Source: Epiperipatus broadwayi
Taxonomy: Eukaryota > Onychophora > Udeonychophora > Euonychophora > Peripatidae
Reading direction: 5' to 3'
DNA: 64,000 bases
Assembly (NCBI GenBank): GCA_028023455.1
Contig: JAQFVV010000113.1
Coordinates: forward strand, 250,001 to 314,000
Of this stretch, positions 26,341 to 36,899 are shown one piece after another (position 1 is the first letter of the stretch; each line of letters opens with the position of its first letter). Position numbers and translations under genes: made by a program. Below the pieces are notes generated by a model. The model saw nothing but the letters and a program-made list of their open reading frames with translations, did not search any database and was not told where the DNA came from.

Positions 26341-27307
26341 CTTGTTAAAAGTAATTTCTACTAAATATGTATTTTTCATATATATATTAGTTATTAAATA
26401 AATACTCAGTTATTTTTTATTTCTAAGCTGTTATAATTATCACAATGTATACATAATAATGAATTCTGTTCTTGCATTAGTTCAGTTTTAAATTTTATTT
26501 TGTGTCTATAGGTACGACTGCTCATATTTGTATTTGTGTTAATTACTTCCTATATCTTCTTCCATGATTATTTCTTACTGTTATTTTTGAATAAAATTAT
26601 GTTCTGTAAAAATATTATCAAATTTTATGTTAGGTGGGTGATAGGCATATTGTAAACTCTCCAAAATATTTCGAAGTTGGCGGTAAACAAAAAAAGATTG
26701 AAGACACCCTGATCTACACTATCAATAATGTGAACCAGCGGTGTGAGAGTATACATAGATGCATTTAGATATAGATAATTTATATATTTAAATTTATATA
26801 AAGAGTATTCAGGCTCCCATTTAACATTCTCTCTCTTAATATCTCTTGTATAACGTTACAATGTTTAGTATTCTAGCTTTTGTTATATTATTTTTAAAAC
26901 ATTATTTACAGTCACTTTGCTAATGTTATATGTTACTATATCTCCTCCTTCCCTCTCCATAACATTGTAATATATATGTGGTACTAGCTTTTATTATATA
27001 TTTTTAAAATTTTATTTATAGTCATTTTCTTAAAGTTATGTCACTATTTTTTTTTTTTTAGTCTGAATAAGAAGACAGACATACCCATATGTACGAACTT
27101 CCTTCCATTGTAACTGAGTTTTATATATACAAGTAAATTACAAAAGATGTTTAAATCAGATAAAGCTTTTGTGAAGCAGTTCATTGTTAAATATTTAATC
27201 AAATTTTTAGAACTTAAAATAAAATGGATCTATACATAAAAAAATCTTTCGGAAATAAATAAAAGCTAAAATATAATTATTGTGAGAGAAATTAATTTTT
27301 TTTTTAC

Positions 27308-27345
27308 CTTATGTGAGGTTGTAATCCAGGTTGATCTTTATGATT
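27308..27345 (-). CDS. Micro-exon of an unrecognised host gene
   Basis: A 38-nt exon candidate: acceptor TTTCTTTTTAAG, donor AAG|GTAAAA (minus strand). Phase 0 reads NHKDQPGLQPHI plus two bases (AG); the other two frames contain stops. The two bases complete a Ser codon (AGC) with the first base of the exon at 6706-6874. It starts in phase 0, matching the end of the 61422-61540 exon, so the four blocks can be spliced directly. The introns would be about 34 kb upstream and 20 kb downstream. An additional exon in between cannot be excluded. Confidence 0.5.
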
Positions 27346-28047
27346 CTTAAAAAGAAAAAAATATATATTCATAAAATTAATATACATATATATATATGGG
27401 GGTCAGATATAAGAAAAAAGATAAACAATCAATCTATTATAAAAGAACGTGAAGGAAAAGATATTCACCATGTTTGACAATTACTAGATAGGGAGGATTT
27501 GAATGCTTTTCTATTGTTTTAATTTCTAAATAAGAATAGCTAGAAATTTACCGATTCATTTACTAATCAATATTATACGATTATCTAGAATGGCTTTGTG
27601 CTGACTACATGAAAGAAAGATTCTGATTAGAATCTTAAAAAAACAATTTCATCCATCTTGGATTCAAATCCAAGTCATGGAATATCAGGCAGATATTTTA
27701 TTACACATCAGGATTTTTTATATATAATTATATAATATCAAGCTGTGTGTTAAATGCAAAGAAACAAAAACTAATATCAAAAACAAAATTCCAATTAGAA
27801 TCTATCTGACAGATAACTTTTGAAGTTATCATTGTTTTTTTGCCAATATTAAACAAAAAATATTTCTCTACATTATATTTTATGCTCCAAGAAAAAGCAT
27901 TATAAATATATTACATAAAATGAAATTGGAATTAACTTTATAAAATTTACTGTAATAATACTAATTATTCTTATAACATTTGTAACTTCTTAGTTTAGTC
28001 TTAACATATGCTTTCAAAAACAGTGCTCTTTCCTTTATTAAACAATC

Positions 28048-28385
28048 CAAAACAAAGCAAAACTCTCCATATAGTAGTGCCATCTTGTGCTAACAAGAGC
28101 AATCAATGGAGGGGTTGCATTAGATCCTAAGATCTAGGTGCAGTGCTCTCAGATCCAGGGCTCCTCACTGATGAAGGCCACAAGCCAGAAACTAGTCTGG
28201 GAATATTGGATGAGTAGGCACTAGATAGGGATTTTATGCTCAAGCCTTCTGGAATCCATTGATTGCTCTTGTTAGCACAAGATGGCACTACTATATGGAG
28301 AGTTTTGCTTTGTTTTGGATTGTTTAATAACAATTATTGTGCTAGTATGAGATAGTGATCATGTGATGTTTAGTGGTTTAACACC
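28048..28385. repeat. Family A repeat with long inverted ends
   Basis: The outer segments, AAACAATCCAAAACAAAGCA and its complement near 28310-28325, form long inverted ends including CTCTCCATATAGTAGTGCC. A hammerhead-like core lies at 28162-28203. Confidence 0.8.
28162..28203 (+). ncRNA. Hammerhead-like motif of family A
   Basis: CTGATGA (28168-28174), stem II GGC/GCC with loop CACAA, GAAA (28188-28191), stem III AC/GT, GTC (28195-28197), and stem I TCCTCA with TGGGAA. The pair next to the core (10.1/11.1) is A with A instead of the usual G-C, which may weaken activity. Confidence 0.45.
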
Positions 28386-28399
28386 AATCCTGCCTCTTT

Positions 28400-30220
28400 C
28401 CTTTATTCTAAATGCCATCTGCTTATAGGCTTGATTAAATAATGGATACTAGATGGTGGCTATTATATCAATATCCTATAGCTAACATAAAATTAAGCTA
28501 ACTAAAATATGTAGTTGCTAATTTGTATTAGTTTCAAAACCTTAGGTTTTTTTTAAATTCATGTTATTAGTTTGACAGTATAAAATGTTAAATTGGTTAC
28601 TAGATATGTAAATGCGTTAATTCAATCTTTGAATTCTAAACCTTCATTGCTAAAGACAAAAAATAAAAAAAACAGTTTAGGGATATGGATATAAAGCATT
28701 ATCACTTGATGTCCATTAATTACTCAAACATTTATATAGCTCTTGAAAAATATAAAGACAACTGTTCCCGAAAGCTAAAGTTAATTTATTAACTAGCTTC
28801 GTTTTTCCATATCATACTATTAGAAATAGCAGACATGCCACGATCTGATTAATAGCCTAATATTTAAGGATATAATTAGCATCGATATTACAAATTTTAT
28901 AAAATTAATTCCAGTCTCGTTTTATAAATTATAATATTATACATATAATCGTAGCTGTTAAATATATAATTATTCATTAACTAAAGGTAAAATTAAATTC
29001 AGACATAAATAGTTATGTTAATATTATAAGTCAGTAAAATATTTAGAAAAATAATAAATTTATCGACTAATTAAATGTATTTAATTTTAAAAACTTATAA
29101 ATATTTCAATTAAGATTTTTTTTTTTTAGAATTTATTAATTAGAAAAAAAAGTAATGAGGGAAAGATTTATAAAATATTCTTAAGCAATTAACGTACTTA
29201 TATTTATAAATTTTTGTCATATTGTTTAAAATTTATAGTTGGTATAAAAAATACAATTACCATAATAGGAAAAATATTTTAATTATAATTTTTACATGTT
29301 ATAAAACATGTATAAAACATATTATTTAATAGGTCATTATTTTTATTTAATTTTTTTTTCCTGAATACATAAATTCAAGCTTTATTAAAAAAACAAACAA
29401 ACAGAAGTTGGAATTAAAGAACTGAATAAAGTTCCTAATCAAATAAATCAATCAGAGAAAAACTAAATAAACAAATCTTTATCAAAAATAAATAATAATA
29501 TATAAATCTATTTTATAATTGCCAGTAATTTTTCTAGCAAAAACATATTTACAGCAACTTTTCAATTGTACGTAAATATTTTTTATTAAGTTAAAAATTA
29601 TATTTAACCCTAGATTTAATTTTAAAAACCTCTGATGTAATGGTACCGCATCAACCGTCCATGTCAATGGCATAGATTTGAATTCGGACCAAATAAGATT
29701 TGGATTTTTTCATTTCATTATTAATAATTTAATGTTACATTTTAAGCATGCAACTGAAGACATTGGGAAAAGGAGTAGGTTCCTATTTTCAAACCAGATA
29801 TTTACCCAGTAATGGTTAGTAACTAAGTATCTAGCTCAGATATTTTTAACTAGAAATTAAATTGGAAAAGTATTTAAACCTTTTACTACACAGCAAATGA
29901 CAAATTTAATAAACAATACATTTTTCTGATGCTTTATTAGTCTGAAGCATTTAAAGACTGTTAGCCAAGTTTTAATTTGCCATTAAATTTAATAAAATTC
30001 AAATATTCGAAGAGCTACAAGAGGGTTTTAGCCTCTATGAAAATAAATAGGAACCTACCCCTTTCCCCCATGCTTAGAAAAAATTAATTGTAATTTTTGA
30101 AAATATAAAAAAAGACAAAGTGTTAAAAATATGGAGATTATCATGTCCTAGTATAAAAATATTTTCTCTTTCTTTATATATATAATAATTATAATAATGT
30201 TCAAAGCTAAATGATTTGTA
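28400..30220. other. AT-rich stretch with a tRNA-like remnant
   Basis: At 29630-29690 there are an A-box-like TGATGTAATGG and a B-box-like GATTTGAATTC about 40 nt apart, as in the head of a tRNA-derived SINE (plus strand). Nothing else was recognised. Confidence 0.35.
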
Positions 30221-30227
30221 AGTAATC

Positions 30228-30290
30228 ATTAAAAACCAGTTAACACTTAGTCAATGCCGATATCAATAACAATCACAATTTCAAACTGTT
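30228..30290. repeat. Left inverted repeat flanking the LINE
   Basis: ATTAAAAACCA, then TCAATAACAATC and ACAATTTCAAACTGTT, reappear as the reverse complement at 36371-36413 with one internal indel. Similarity continues weakly outward on both sides. Confidence 0.7.
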
Positions 30291-30489
30291 CTCTTTCAAG
30301 ATAATTTTATTTGACCTATAAGTGAGTTACAAAATTAAAAAAAATAACAAGAAGTATCTAGTCCATGTTACAGGGTGGTATATACAGAGAAGAAATGATT
30401 CAAAAGTCAGTAGAATATAACCTGTGGATGCACGGTGAATATTAATCATCTAGTCTATAACAAAATACCTTTATTTTCATATAAATTAT

Positions 30490-32769
30490 TTAAGGGTTGG
30501 TTGGAGAGGTGCTGTTTAGACCAGTTGTGAATTGCCATGTTAATATGGCCAGGTATGAATCGGCCTCTCTCTTGTCTGTTTCTTGGATATTTTTGATTAT
30601 GCTGAGAAAGCAGTTAATGATTTCGTTAAGCGGTAATTTTTGAAAGATCACCTTGCATCTGGTCAACCAGATGGCAAAGTTTATGTAGGTGGCGAGCCTG
30701 ATTTCAGCGAAAATGCCTCTATTTAAAACCCCTTCAAGAGATGTTAGATCTGGACCATTATTATCAATGTATTTCTGGAAGTTTTGTCTTAGTCCCTGCC
30801 AGACCGGACAAAGGCGAAGGATATGGTCCATATCTTCTGGGCTGGAAAGACAGAGACAACATATGGGATCTATGCGGAAGCCTCTTCTATTAAGAAATGT
30901 AGCAGTGGAGAGGCTACCAAGGTTAATTTTGAGCAGAAAGTCTGTGTGTTTAGGTGCTAGTTTCAATCTACGGGCTAGTTTGCGTAGTTTGTTTATGTTG
31001 ATGGGGAGGTAAGTGTGTGCCTTCTGGGTATTTGAGTTGGATAGGTTGAAGGCTTCCCAATAGGTTATTTTTGAATTGAACATGGTCGCGGAAGGTACTA
31101 TGTGCGTAAAAATGTATGATATCTGCATTTGTAGCCAGATGGGAGTGAACCTCTGAGGGGGCGGTCTATCAGTGGGAAGCACTTGCTCTTTGGGAAGCGG
31201 GCATTGGAAGGTCCTGCAATCAGAATAAAGTTTATGGATCATATTGTAAGTTCTCTGTATTACGAATACCTTTATTGAATGCAGTCCCAGTCCATTCATA
31301 TCTCTTGGCTTTTGAAGGGTGCGCAGACTGATAAATGATTTGCGCCCACCTCTACAGAGTCGCAGACAATGGGATTCTACTTTTTTAATGAAAGCTTCTG
31401 TTGGTTTAAAACCCGCAAGATAATATATGATCTTGGGGAGTATGAGGGAGTTTAAGAGTGAAACCTTTCCAAATGTAGATATATATATTCTTGAGAGGCA
31501 TGTTATGATGATGTCAATTTTGTTTAGTAGTCTTCGTTGTATTTCCATCCTCATTGTTGTAGGGGATAGTGACATATTGAATCCCAAGAAAGGCTGAGGC
31601 ATAGCTTGTAATGAACCTGTTATCCTGTTAGCTGTTTTGATATTCCAAATTGCTGATTTGTGCCTGTTAATGGTAAGCCCATGCGTCTGAGCATAGTGCT
31701 GTAATAGGCTTTCAAGAATGTTTATTTCTTCATGTGATTTAAGAAACACCACCACATCATCCATGTAGGAGATGTGAGAGATGTTTTCATTAAGAAGAGG
31801 GATGGAGATCCCAGGCAGTGCATCTTCAATGCTCAAAAGCAAGGGATTTATATAGATCATGAAGAGGAGAGCACTTAATGGGGAGCCCTGGGGAATGGAG
31901 ATGCAGGGTTTGAACCCAGGGGCAATTCTCCCATTTAGAGAAAAAAAAATCTCTCGATTTGCTAGGAGATTCTCCATGATCTGAATGTATGCCAAAGGAA
32001 CATGAAGAGCCTCTAGTTCACCAAGTAGTACATCTATTCGGACAGAGTCAAAAGCCCCGGCAAAGTCTAGTTGGACTGCGACTGGCCGGGATTGTTTTGT
32101 TCTACGGATATGATCAACAAGGAGTCGGAATCGGCTTACAGCATCGCCAGTCGATGAACCCCTCTTAGCATATTGATGCCTGGAAAGTTTTGATATGATT
32201 TTCTCTTGAATTTTATCTTTTATAATGCTTTCGATAATTTTGATTAGGAGAGGAACCATGGATATTGGCCTAATGTTATTTAAGTCCACAGGTAAATCTT
32301 TCTTTTTTATAAAAGGGACCACTGATATAGGATATATCCCTGGAAGATGTAGGCTATCAGTGGCTAAGAGATCAATGATTCCCTTTGTAACATGTATGGT
32401 AAATTTTTCCAAGTGTAACAGAAGAAATCTAGGAATTCCATGCATGCCGGGATGAGTGTGTTCAGGCAGGCTTTTAATTTTGGAGATGATATCAGCTTCA
32501 GTAATGCTGTGAGAGTTGTTTGAGTCTTTCACAAATTTGTGTCGTCTGGCAACAGTTCCAATGGGCTGCAGTTTGGTGGAATAATAATCCCTAATTTTGT
32601 TAAGCATACTGATGCCAGAGTAAGTAAAACCGTCAAGGCACAAAGAGGAGGGTGTGTGATTTCTTTTTCCTGACCCGAGGGCCCATCTGATATAAGCTGG
32701 AGTCCAACAATCTTGTTGTTCCAAATAATTGCGTGCTCGCTTAATACGAATATATTCCACAAGAGTCAT
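30490..32769 (-). CDS. LINE ORF2 C-terminal part, reverse transcriptase
   Basis: A 759-aa frame; the frame is also open upstream of the first Met as far as the adapter-like site. Motifs: HPGMHGIPRFLLLHL, IYPISVVPFIKK then NNIRPISMVPLLIKIIESII (motif 1-2), RPVAVQLDFAGAFDSV (motif A Asp, about residue 235), SIPQGSPLSALLF (motif B), HISYMDDVVVFLK (motif C YMDD at 31757-31768). The thumb follows, and near residue 630 a C-terminal zinc motif CCLCLSSPEDMDHILRLC. YMDD instead of the more usual FADD is notable. The end is followed by an AT-rich 3' region. Confidence 0.9.
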   Translation of the reverse strand: MTLVEYIRIKRARNYLEQQDCWTPAYIRWALGSGKRNHTPSSLCLDGFTYSGISMLNKIRDYYSTKLQPIGTVARRHKFVKDSNNSHSITEADIISKIKSLPEHTHPGMHGIPRFLLLHLEKFTIHVTKGIIDLLATDSLHLPGIYPISVVPFIKKKDLPVDLNNIRPISMVPLLIKIIESIIKDKIQEKIISKLSRHQYAKRGSSTGDAVSRFRLLVDHIRRTKQSRPVAVQLDFAGAFDSVRIDVLLGELEALHVPLAYIQIMENLLANREIFFSLNGRIAPGFKPCISIPQGSPLSALLFMIYINPLLLSIEDALPGISIPLLNENISHISYMDDVVVFLKSHEEINILESLLQHYAQTHGLTINRHKSAIWNIKTANRITGSLQAMPQPFLGFNMSLSPTTMRMEIQRRLLNKIDIIITCLSRIYISTFGKVSLLNSLILPKIIYYLAGFKPTEAFIKKVESHCLRLCRGGRKSFISLRTLQKPRDMNGLGLHSIKVFVIQRTYNMIHKLYSDCRTFQCPLPKEQVLPTDRPPPQRFTPIWLQMQISYIFTHIVPSATMFNSKITYWEAFNLSNSNTQKAHTYLPININKLRKLARRLKLAPKHTDFLLKINLGSLSTATFLNRRGFRIDPICCLCLSSPEDMDHILRLCPVWQGLRQNFQKYIDNNGPDLTSLEGVLNRGIFAEIRLATYINFAIWLTRCKVIFQKLPLNEIINCFLSIIKNIQETDKREADSYLAILTWQFTTGLNSTSPTNP

Positions 32770-32933
32770 TCTGGTTTGTTTATATGTATGTTTTAGGAGT
32801 AGAATTTGTGGGATGTTGTGTTCTGTAACTTGGATGCTTTTCAGTTCAGATGTAGTCCGATCAAGTTCTGAGAGTAATCTTAATGGCCCTTTCTGGTATC
32901 TATTGTATTGGTTAATAAAATTTTGTGTTGTGG

Positions 32934-33749
32934 TTATAAATGTATTCCATCTTTGTAATGCTGGTAAGATCGGAAGAGCGTCTGTTCTTGAAAGGTGATG
33001 TATATATCTGAGATTAATTGGGGGGGCACATTGTGCCTGTTGAGTCCGCTCATCGCTCGGGGGAGGTTGGTTGATGTATGAGGTTGTGGTTGCAATTTGA
33101 TGGTAGCTTGAACAGCGAGATGATCTGAAAAGGCAATAGGCCAGAGCTGTGTATCTATGAATGAGATCATTTCAGGAGAGTAGAATATGAGGTCTATGAG
33201 TGAGTGAGTACTTCTGGTATAGAAAGAGAAGGCTCCTTCATGAAAGAGTGCTTTCCCACTGTGTATGTTTCTAGCAACCATTTTTAAATATTTTTTCTCA
33301 AAATTGTCAAAAGTGTGGTTGAAATCACCAAGCCAGATAACTGGGCTAGGGTTCGATCTAATTGCTATGTTTATATTATGTATAACTTTGTGTACTATTT
33401 GTTCATCTTTAACCAGATATACATTAATAAGAGTGAATAGAAAACCCTGGATTTGTATAGTAGCAATAATGCAATTGGTATCTATGTGCAGGATTTTGAA
33501 GAAGTCAATAATTGAATTTCTATTGATGATGAGAGCAACCCCAGCGGTAGCTGAGATGGAGAAAGAGTAAATAAAGTAACCTAAGCTCTCTATTGTTTTT
33601 ATTATCGTGGGGTCTGTGTGAAGGTGAAGCTTAGTTTCTGATAAGCAAAGTATATCTGGTTTTTGGAGTTTGAACCAATGTGAGATAGCAAACGCCCTGT
33701 CTTTGGAGTTAAGCCCCCTGACGTTGAGTGACGTTATTGTGAATGACAT
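32934..33749 (-). CDS. LINE ORF2 N-terminal part, APE-type endonuclease
   Basis: The 271-aa frame starts MSFTITSLNVRGLNSKDRAF (Asn of the first APE motif). SETKLH carries the catalytic Glu, WLGDFNHTFDNF the GDFN motif, SLIDLIFYS the following motif, and FSDHLAV the SDH motif with the catalytic His. It nicks target DNA to prime reverse transcription. The frame ends in TAA shortly after a 16-base Illumina-adapter match at 32967-32982, and the RT frame continues in another phase. The break therefore looks like an assembly artefact or a frameshift rather than a natural ORF end. Confidence 0.85.
   Translation of the reverse strand: MSFTITSLNVRGLNSKDRAFAISHWFKLQKPDILCLSETKLHLHTDPTIIKTIESLGYFIYSFSISATAGVALIINRNSIIDFFKILHIDTNCIIATIQIQGFLFTLINVYLVKDEQIVHKVIHNINIAIRSNPSPVIWLGDFNHTFDNFEKKYLKMVARNIHSGKALFHEGAFSFYTRSTHSLIDLIFYSPEMISFIDTQLWPIAFSDHLAVQATIKLQPQPHTSTNLPRAMSGLNRHNVPPQLISDIYITFQEQTLFRSYQHYKDGIHL
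32967..32982. other. Exact 16-base match to Illumina TruSeq adapter
   Basis: AGATCGGAAGAGCGTC matches the start of the TruSeq adapter read-through. It lies within the 17-nt spacer between two conserved ORF2 peptides (FQE and LPA), where the related LINE at 55-61 kb has a 15-nt, in-frame spacer. Confidence 0.7.
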
Positions 33750-33779
33750 TTTGAAGTAGGTTGTTTGGTTTTTTGTTCA

Positions 33780-36080
33780 TTAGCTAGAATTTTTGCATGA
33801 GGCAGACTTCAGCATTAGGCAGACTTCAGGATCAGTTGATGGGATCCATAATGTTAAATCTTGGGGGGCTATTTGCCCGGAGGTATTAGCTTCAGGTTGG
33901 GTATGATATGAGTTTGATGTATTGTCATTATCTGATTTTAGGGATTCATCTTTCCGTTTTTTATAGTTGGGACTAGCATTGCAGTGTATGTCATCTGAGG
34001 TTGAGGTGGTCTCATTTAAATCGATATTTCCGCTATTGTTATTGTTGTGAACTAAGGTGGTGGATTGTGTGTTTCTGTTGCGGCGCTTTTTCCTTTTGCG
34101 TGGTGTGGTGAAGGGTTTAGGGACATGTTCAGGCCCAGACTCTGTTAGGCTTGCACTTTCTTCTTGCCTAGTTTCAGCATCCGTTTCTTCTTGCTCAAAG
34201 TCAGAACAGGTCTCTGTTGAAGAGAAATAAGTTTTGCTTGTCTTGTTTTGACGTGTTTGGTGGTATCCCTGTGGGTTGGTTTCTTGGCATTGGTTTTGAT
34301 TTTTTATGTTGTTTTGATGAGAATCATTTGTTGACTGATTATATGTTTTTAGCTTGATAGAAGTCTCATGCTCTAAATTTATATCTTGATTATGTTCTAT
34401 TTGGGGTTTTGTCTGTTGCATGTTTTGCTGTTGTTGTATATGCTCTTCTTTTGAGCCACACTGATGTGACCGACCCGCAAAGGTACCGCAAGAAGTGCAT
34501 TGTCTGGATGGGCAGTTGCGCAGCAGGTGTCCCGTCTTCCTGCATTCGAAACATTGCGATTCTACTCCCCAGAATGAGATGAAAAGAGGCACTCTTCCAA
34601 TACGGATTGTAGGGGGGATATCTAATGGCACTATTCCTTTTTTTAATGTAATTCGAAAGAGTGCTATGTTTTGCGGAACTTCTTCTTGTATTCCAGGGAC
34701 CCTAAGATATTTAAAAGAAGTGACTTGCCCATAAGGCATTAGAAGGTTTTGTAAGTCTGAAATATTGAATCCCAAACCACAATTTTTTACCCTGCCACTT
34801 ATTGAAGTGTTACGGACTATGTTTGGATTGATGGTAATTAGGTATCTGTTATCAAGTATCCTATATTTGTTTTTAAAAGCTTGTTTTGCCATGATGTTGG
34901 TAAACTGGAGGATTATATAACGAGGATTGGGGTGGTATGATACCCTTTGAATCACTTTCCAGAGATCTTGGGCTTTTAGCAGGTCGAAGAGTTTACTGGT
35001 TGGAAAAGGGAATAATCTTAGTAAGTGGTCTGTTGTTGACAGGATGAGTGAGGCTTCATCATTGAAGATAGCGAAAGATTTTAGTAATCCTTGTGGCATG
35101 GCTTCATTGAATTTGGTAACTGTTTCAGTATAAAGCTGATGATTATTGAGTTGTTCATGAGAACTGTTTGATGGCTCATGTATAAACATTCCTGTGTCTG
35201 ATGCCTCATCCAACTCCCCCATCAACTCAATCAATTGTTGTGTGGCATCATTATTGTCTTGCGGATTATTTGAATTGTGTTTTTTGTTTCCTGTTACTGA
35301 TTTGTCATTATTGTTTGATTTTACAATGTTTGCATAAGTGTTGGCTGTTATATTATCATTTTGTGTATAATCTGGTTTAGTTATATAACTTTGTGATTGC
35401 TTAAGTTGTTCGTTTGTTGTTTTATTGGAATCGTGATTATCATCTTGATGTTTGGAATATCCAATGTTTTGCTTTATTTCAGAGGAAGAGCTGATGTCTG
35501 TAGACTCTTCACTACTAGTGTGATCTGGGTTTTTTGTTTTGTTTTCAGGCACAAGCGTTGATGTGAAACTGGGTTCATAATTTTTTTTCTTGTTTGCGGA
35601 AAGATTGTATTCTATAACATTCGCATGATTGACGTTAATTGATCGCGTTTTACTAATTTGCGTTGCTTTTTGCGTATTTTCGCCGCTGCAGATTTTATGT
35701 TTGGCTAAAAAAATTTTTTGTTTTTCATTTAAAGTTGATTTTACAATGTGGTGAGGAGTTAATTCTCCATCAAAAGGGTTTTGTACAGGGTTTCTTTCTG
35801 TTTTAAATGTTTTATCTTTGGTATGAGGAAACTTATCATTGTCTTTTTCCCTTCGTGTTTCTTTGCCAAGTTTTAACATTTTATCGTTCAATGCGCTGGT
35901 GTTTATTTTAGAAACACATTTTGTTTTTGATAAATTATCTGATTTGTTTTGCTTTGTAATTGGGAAATTTAAGTGTTTATATATTTTTTTCCCCTGATTA
36001 TCCACTATGGATTTTTGAAGTAATTCGCCCCCCTCTTCCATGTTAGTTGTTGAAGGCTTGGAGCCTTGTAGGCCAGCCAT
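33780..36080 (-). CDS. LINE ORF1, gag-like nucleic-acid-binding protein
   Basis: A 766-aa intact frame. Residues about 1-290 are a low-complexity Lys/Asn/Ser/Thr-rich region. About 300-500 is a folded region (QGLLKSFAIFNDEASLIL and a following RRM-like stretch with NAVRN-type segments). A CCHC zinc knuckle CFECRKTGHLLRNC starts near residue 508, followed by a second Cys/His cluster (CTSCGTFAGRSHQC). After it come a Gln/Asn-rich linker, a basic patch RKRKKRRNRN and an acidic-poor tail. The protein should coat the LINE RNA and chaperone target-primed reverse transcription. It stops 30 bp before ORF2 begins. No disabling change is seen, so the copy is fairly young. Confidence 0.85.
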   Translation of the reverse strand: MAGLQGSKPSTTNMEEGGELLQKSIVDNQGKKIYKHLNFPITKQNKSDNLSKTKCVSKINTSALNDKMLKLGKETRREKDNDKFPHTKDKTFKTERNPVQNPFDGELTPHHIVKSTLNEKQKIFLAKHKICSGENTQKATQISKTRSINVNHANVIEYNLSANKKKNYEPSFTSTLVPENKTKNPDHTSSEESTDISSSSEIKQNIGYSKHQDDNHDSNKTTNEQLKQSQSYITKPDYTQNDNITANTYANIVKSNNNDKSVTGNKKHNSNNPQDNNDATQQLIELMGELDEASDTGMFIHEPSNSSHEQLNNHQLYTETVTKFNEAMPQGLLKSFAIFNDEASLILSTTDHLLRLFPFPTSKLFDLLKAQDLWKVIQRVSYHPNPRYIILQFTNIMAKQAFKNKYRILDNRYLITINPNIVRNTSISGRVKNCGLGFNISDLQNLLMPYGQVTSFKYLRVPGIQEEVPQNIALFRITLKKGIVPLDIPPTIRIGRVPLFISFWGVESQCFECRKTGHLLRNCPSRQCTSCGTFAGRSHQCGSKEEHIQQQQNMQQTKPQIEHNQDINLEHETSIKLKTYNQSTNDSHQNNIKNQNQCQETNPQGYHQTRQNKTSKTYFSSTETCSDFEQEETDAETRQEESASLTESGPEHVPKPFTTPRKRKKRRNRNTQSTTLVHNNNNSGNIDLNETTSTSDDIHCNASPNYKKRKDESLKSDNDNTSNSYHTQPEANTSGQIAPQDLTLWIPSTDPEVCLMLKSASCKNSS

Positions 36081-36370
36081 GAACGTTAGGAGATGACGTT
36101 ATTCAACTCAATCAATGTGTGATTTAAATCAAGCTTAATGTGAACGTAAATTTTTTAAAAAATCGAATGTAAACGTGCGGATTAATAAATTTAGTACTTA
36201 CAGTTCGTTTAAGATCATTTTAAGACGAAATTCCAGATTGAAAGTGAATATTTTAATGTTTCAAAGGTGATCTGATTTGAGCAACGACTGGTCCGTTGAG
36301 CCGCTAGAGGTCAGTGAATTTCCTTTTAAAAATAATTCCATCTTTATTGTTAAAAGGAGACTGCTTTGAT

Positions 36371-36413
36371 AACAGTTTGAAATTGTTGATTGTTATTGAC
36401 ATTGGTTTTTAAT
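36371..36413. repeat. Right inverted repeat flanking the LINE
   Basis: Reverse complement of 30228-30290 (AACAGTTTGAAATTGTTGAT and following). Confidence 0.7.
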
Positions 36414-36639
36414 AGTATTTACATATTTCACTTCAAGGTTATTCTTTTTTAAACCATTGTATTATCTTTCTTACAACTTTCTCACGAAACTGAATATGTA
36501 AATATAATCAACTTCATAAACAACTATAGATTTTAATCATATATTTATTTTCATCTAATTGCCATGTCAAGGTATATATAAACATTAAAAGCCTAATATT
36601 TATCTGAAGGTTTGTAATGTTGATATATTATAAGATGTG

Positions 36640-36875
36640 ATATGTTGGACTATTTCCATCATTTATGAGTGAATGCTGAATGTATAGAAAATTTTAAACT
36701 TTATTTAAACTTTCCAAATACAAACGTTGTGTAATTACTAACCTGTATTGTCTATTTGTGTGTTATTTATTACCAACAAGTTGTTTGTATTTGGAAAGTT
36801 TAAATAACGTTAAACATTTTCTATACATTCAACATTCACTCATAAATGATGGAAATAGTCAGACATATCACATCT
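36640..36875. mobile_element. Palindromic element made of PLE ends
   Basis: Two about 95-bp arms (36640-36735 and 36781-36875) are near-perfect inverted copies. Their sequence (GGACTATTTCCATCAT and AAACTTTCCAAATACAAAC) matches the inverted ends of the Penelope-like element at 43291-45695. It looks like an internally deleted, non-autonomous derivative of that element. Confidence 0.75.
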
Positions 36876-36899
36876 TATTAAAAGCCTAAAGCTAAACTA

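Larger units (their letters stand above)
30290..36370 (-). mobile_element. Nearly complete non-LTR retrotransposon (gag-like ORF1, APE-RT ORF2)
   Basis: About 6.1 kb on the minus strand: 5' region 36081-36370, ORF1 33780-36080, ORF2 in two frames (32934-33749 and 30490-32769), and a 3' region of about 200 bp. ORF1 has a CCHC zinc knuckle and ORF2 has an APE endonuclease, an RT with YMDD and a C-terminal CCHC. No RNase H is visible. This layout fits the I/Jockey/CR1-like or L1/Tx1-like groups; the clade is not settled. The two inverted flanks are unusual for a LINE. Confidence 0.85.

Noticed and set aside
36640-36875. CTGATAGATGGTGGAAATAGTC-like segments in the Penelope ends as another hammerhead
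   Set aside because: No stem II can form between the core halves, and the core is not CUGANGA in the copy here.
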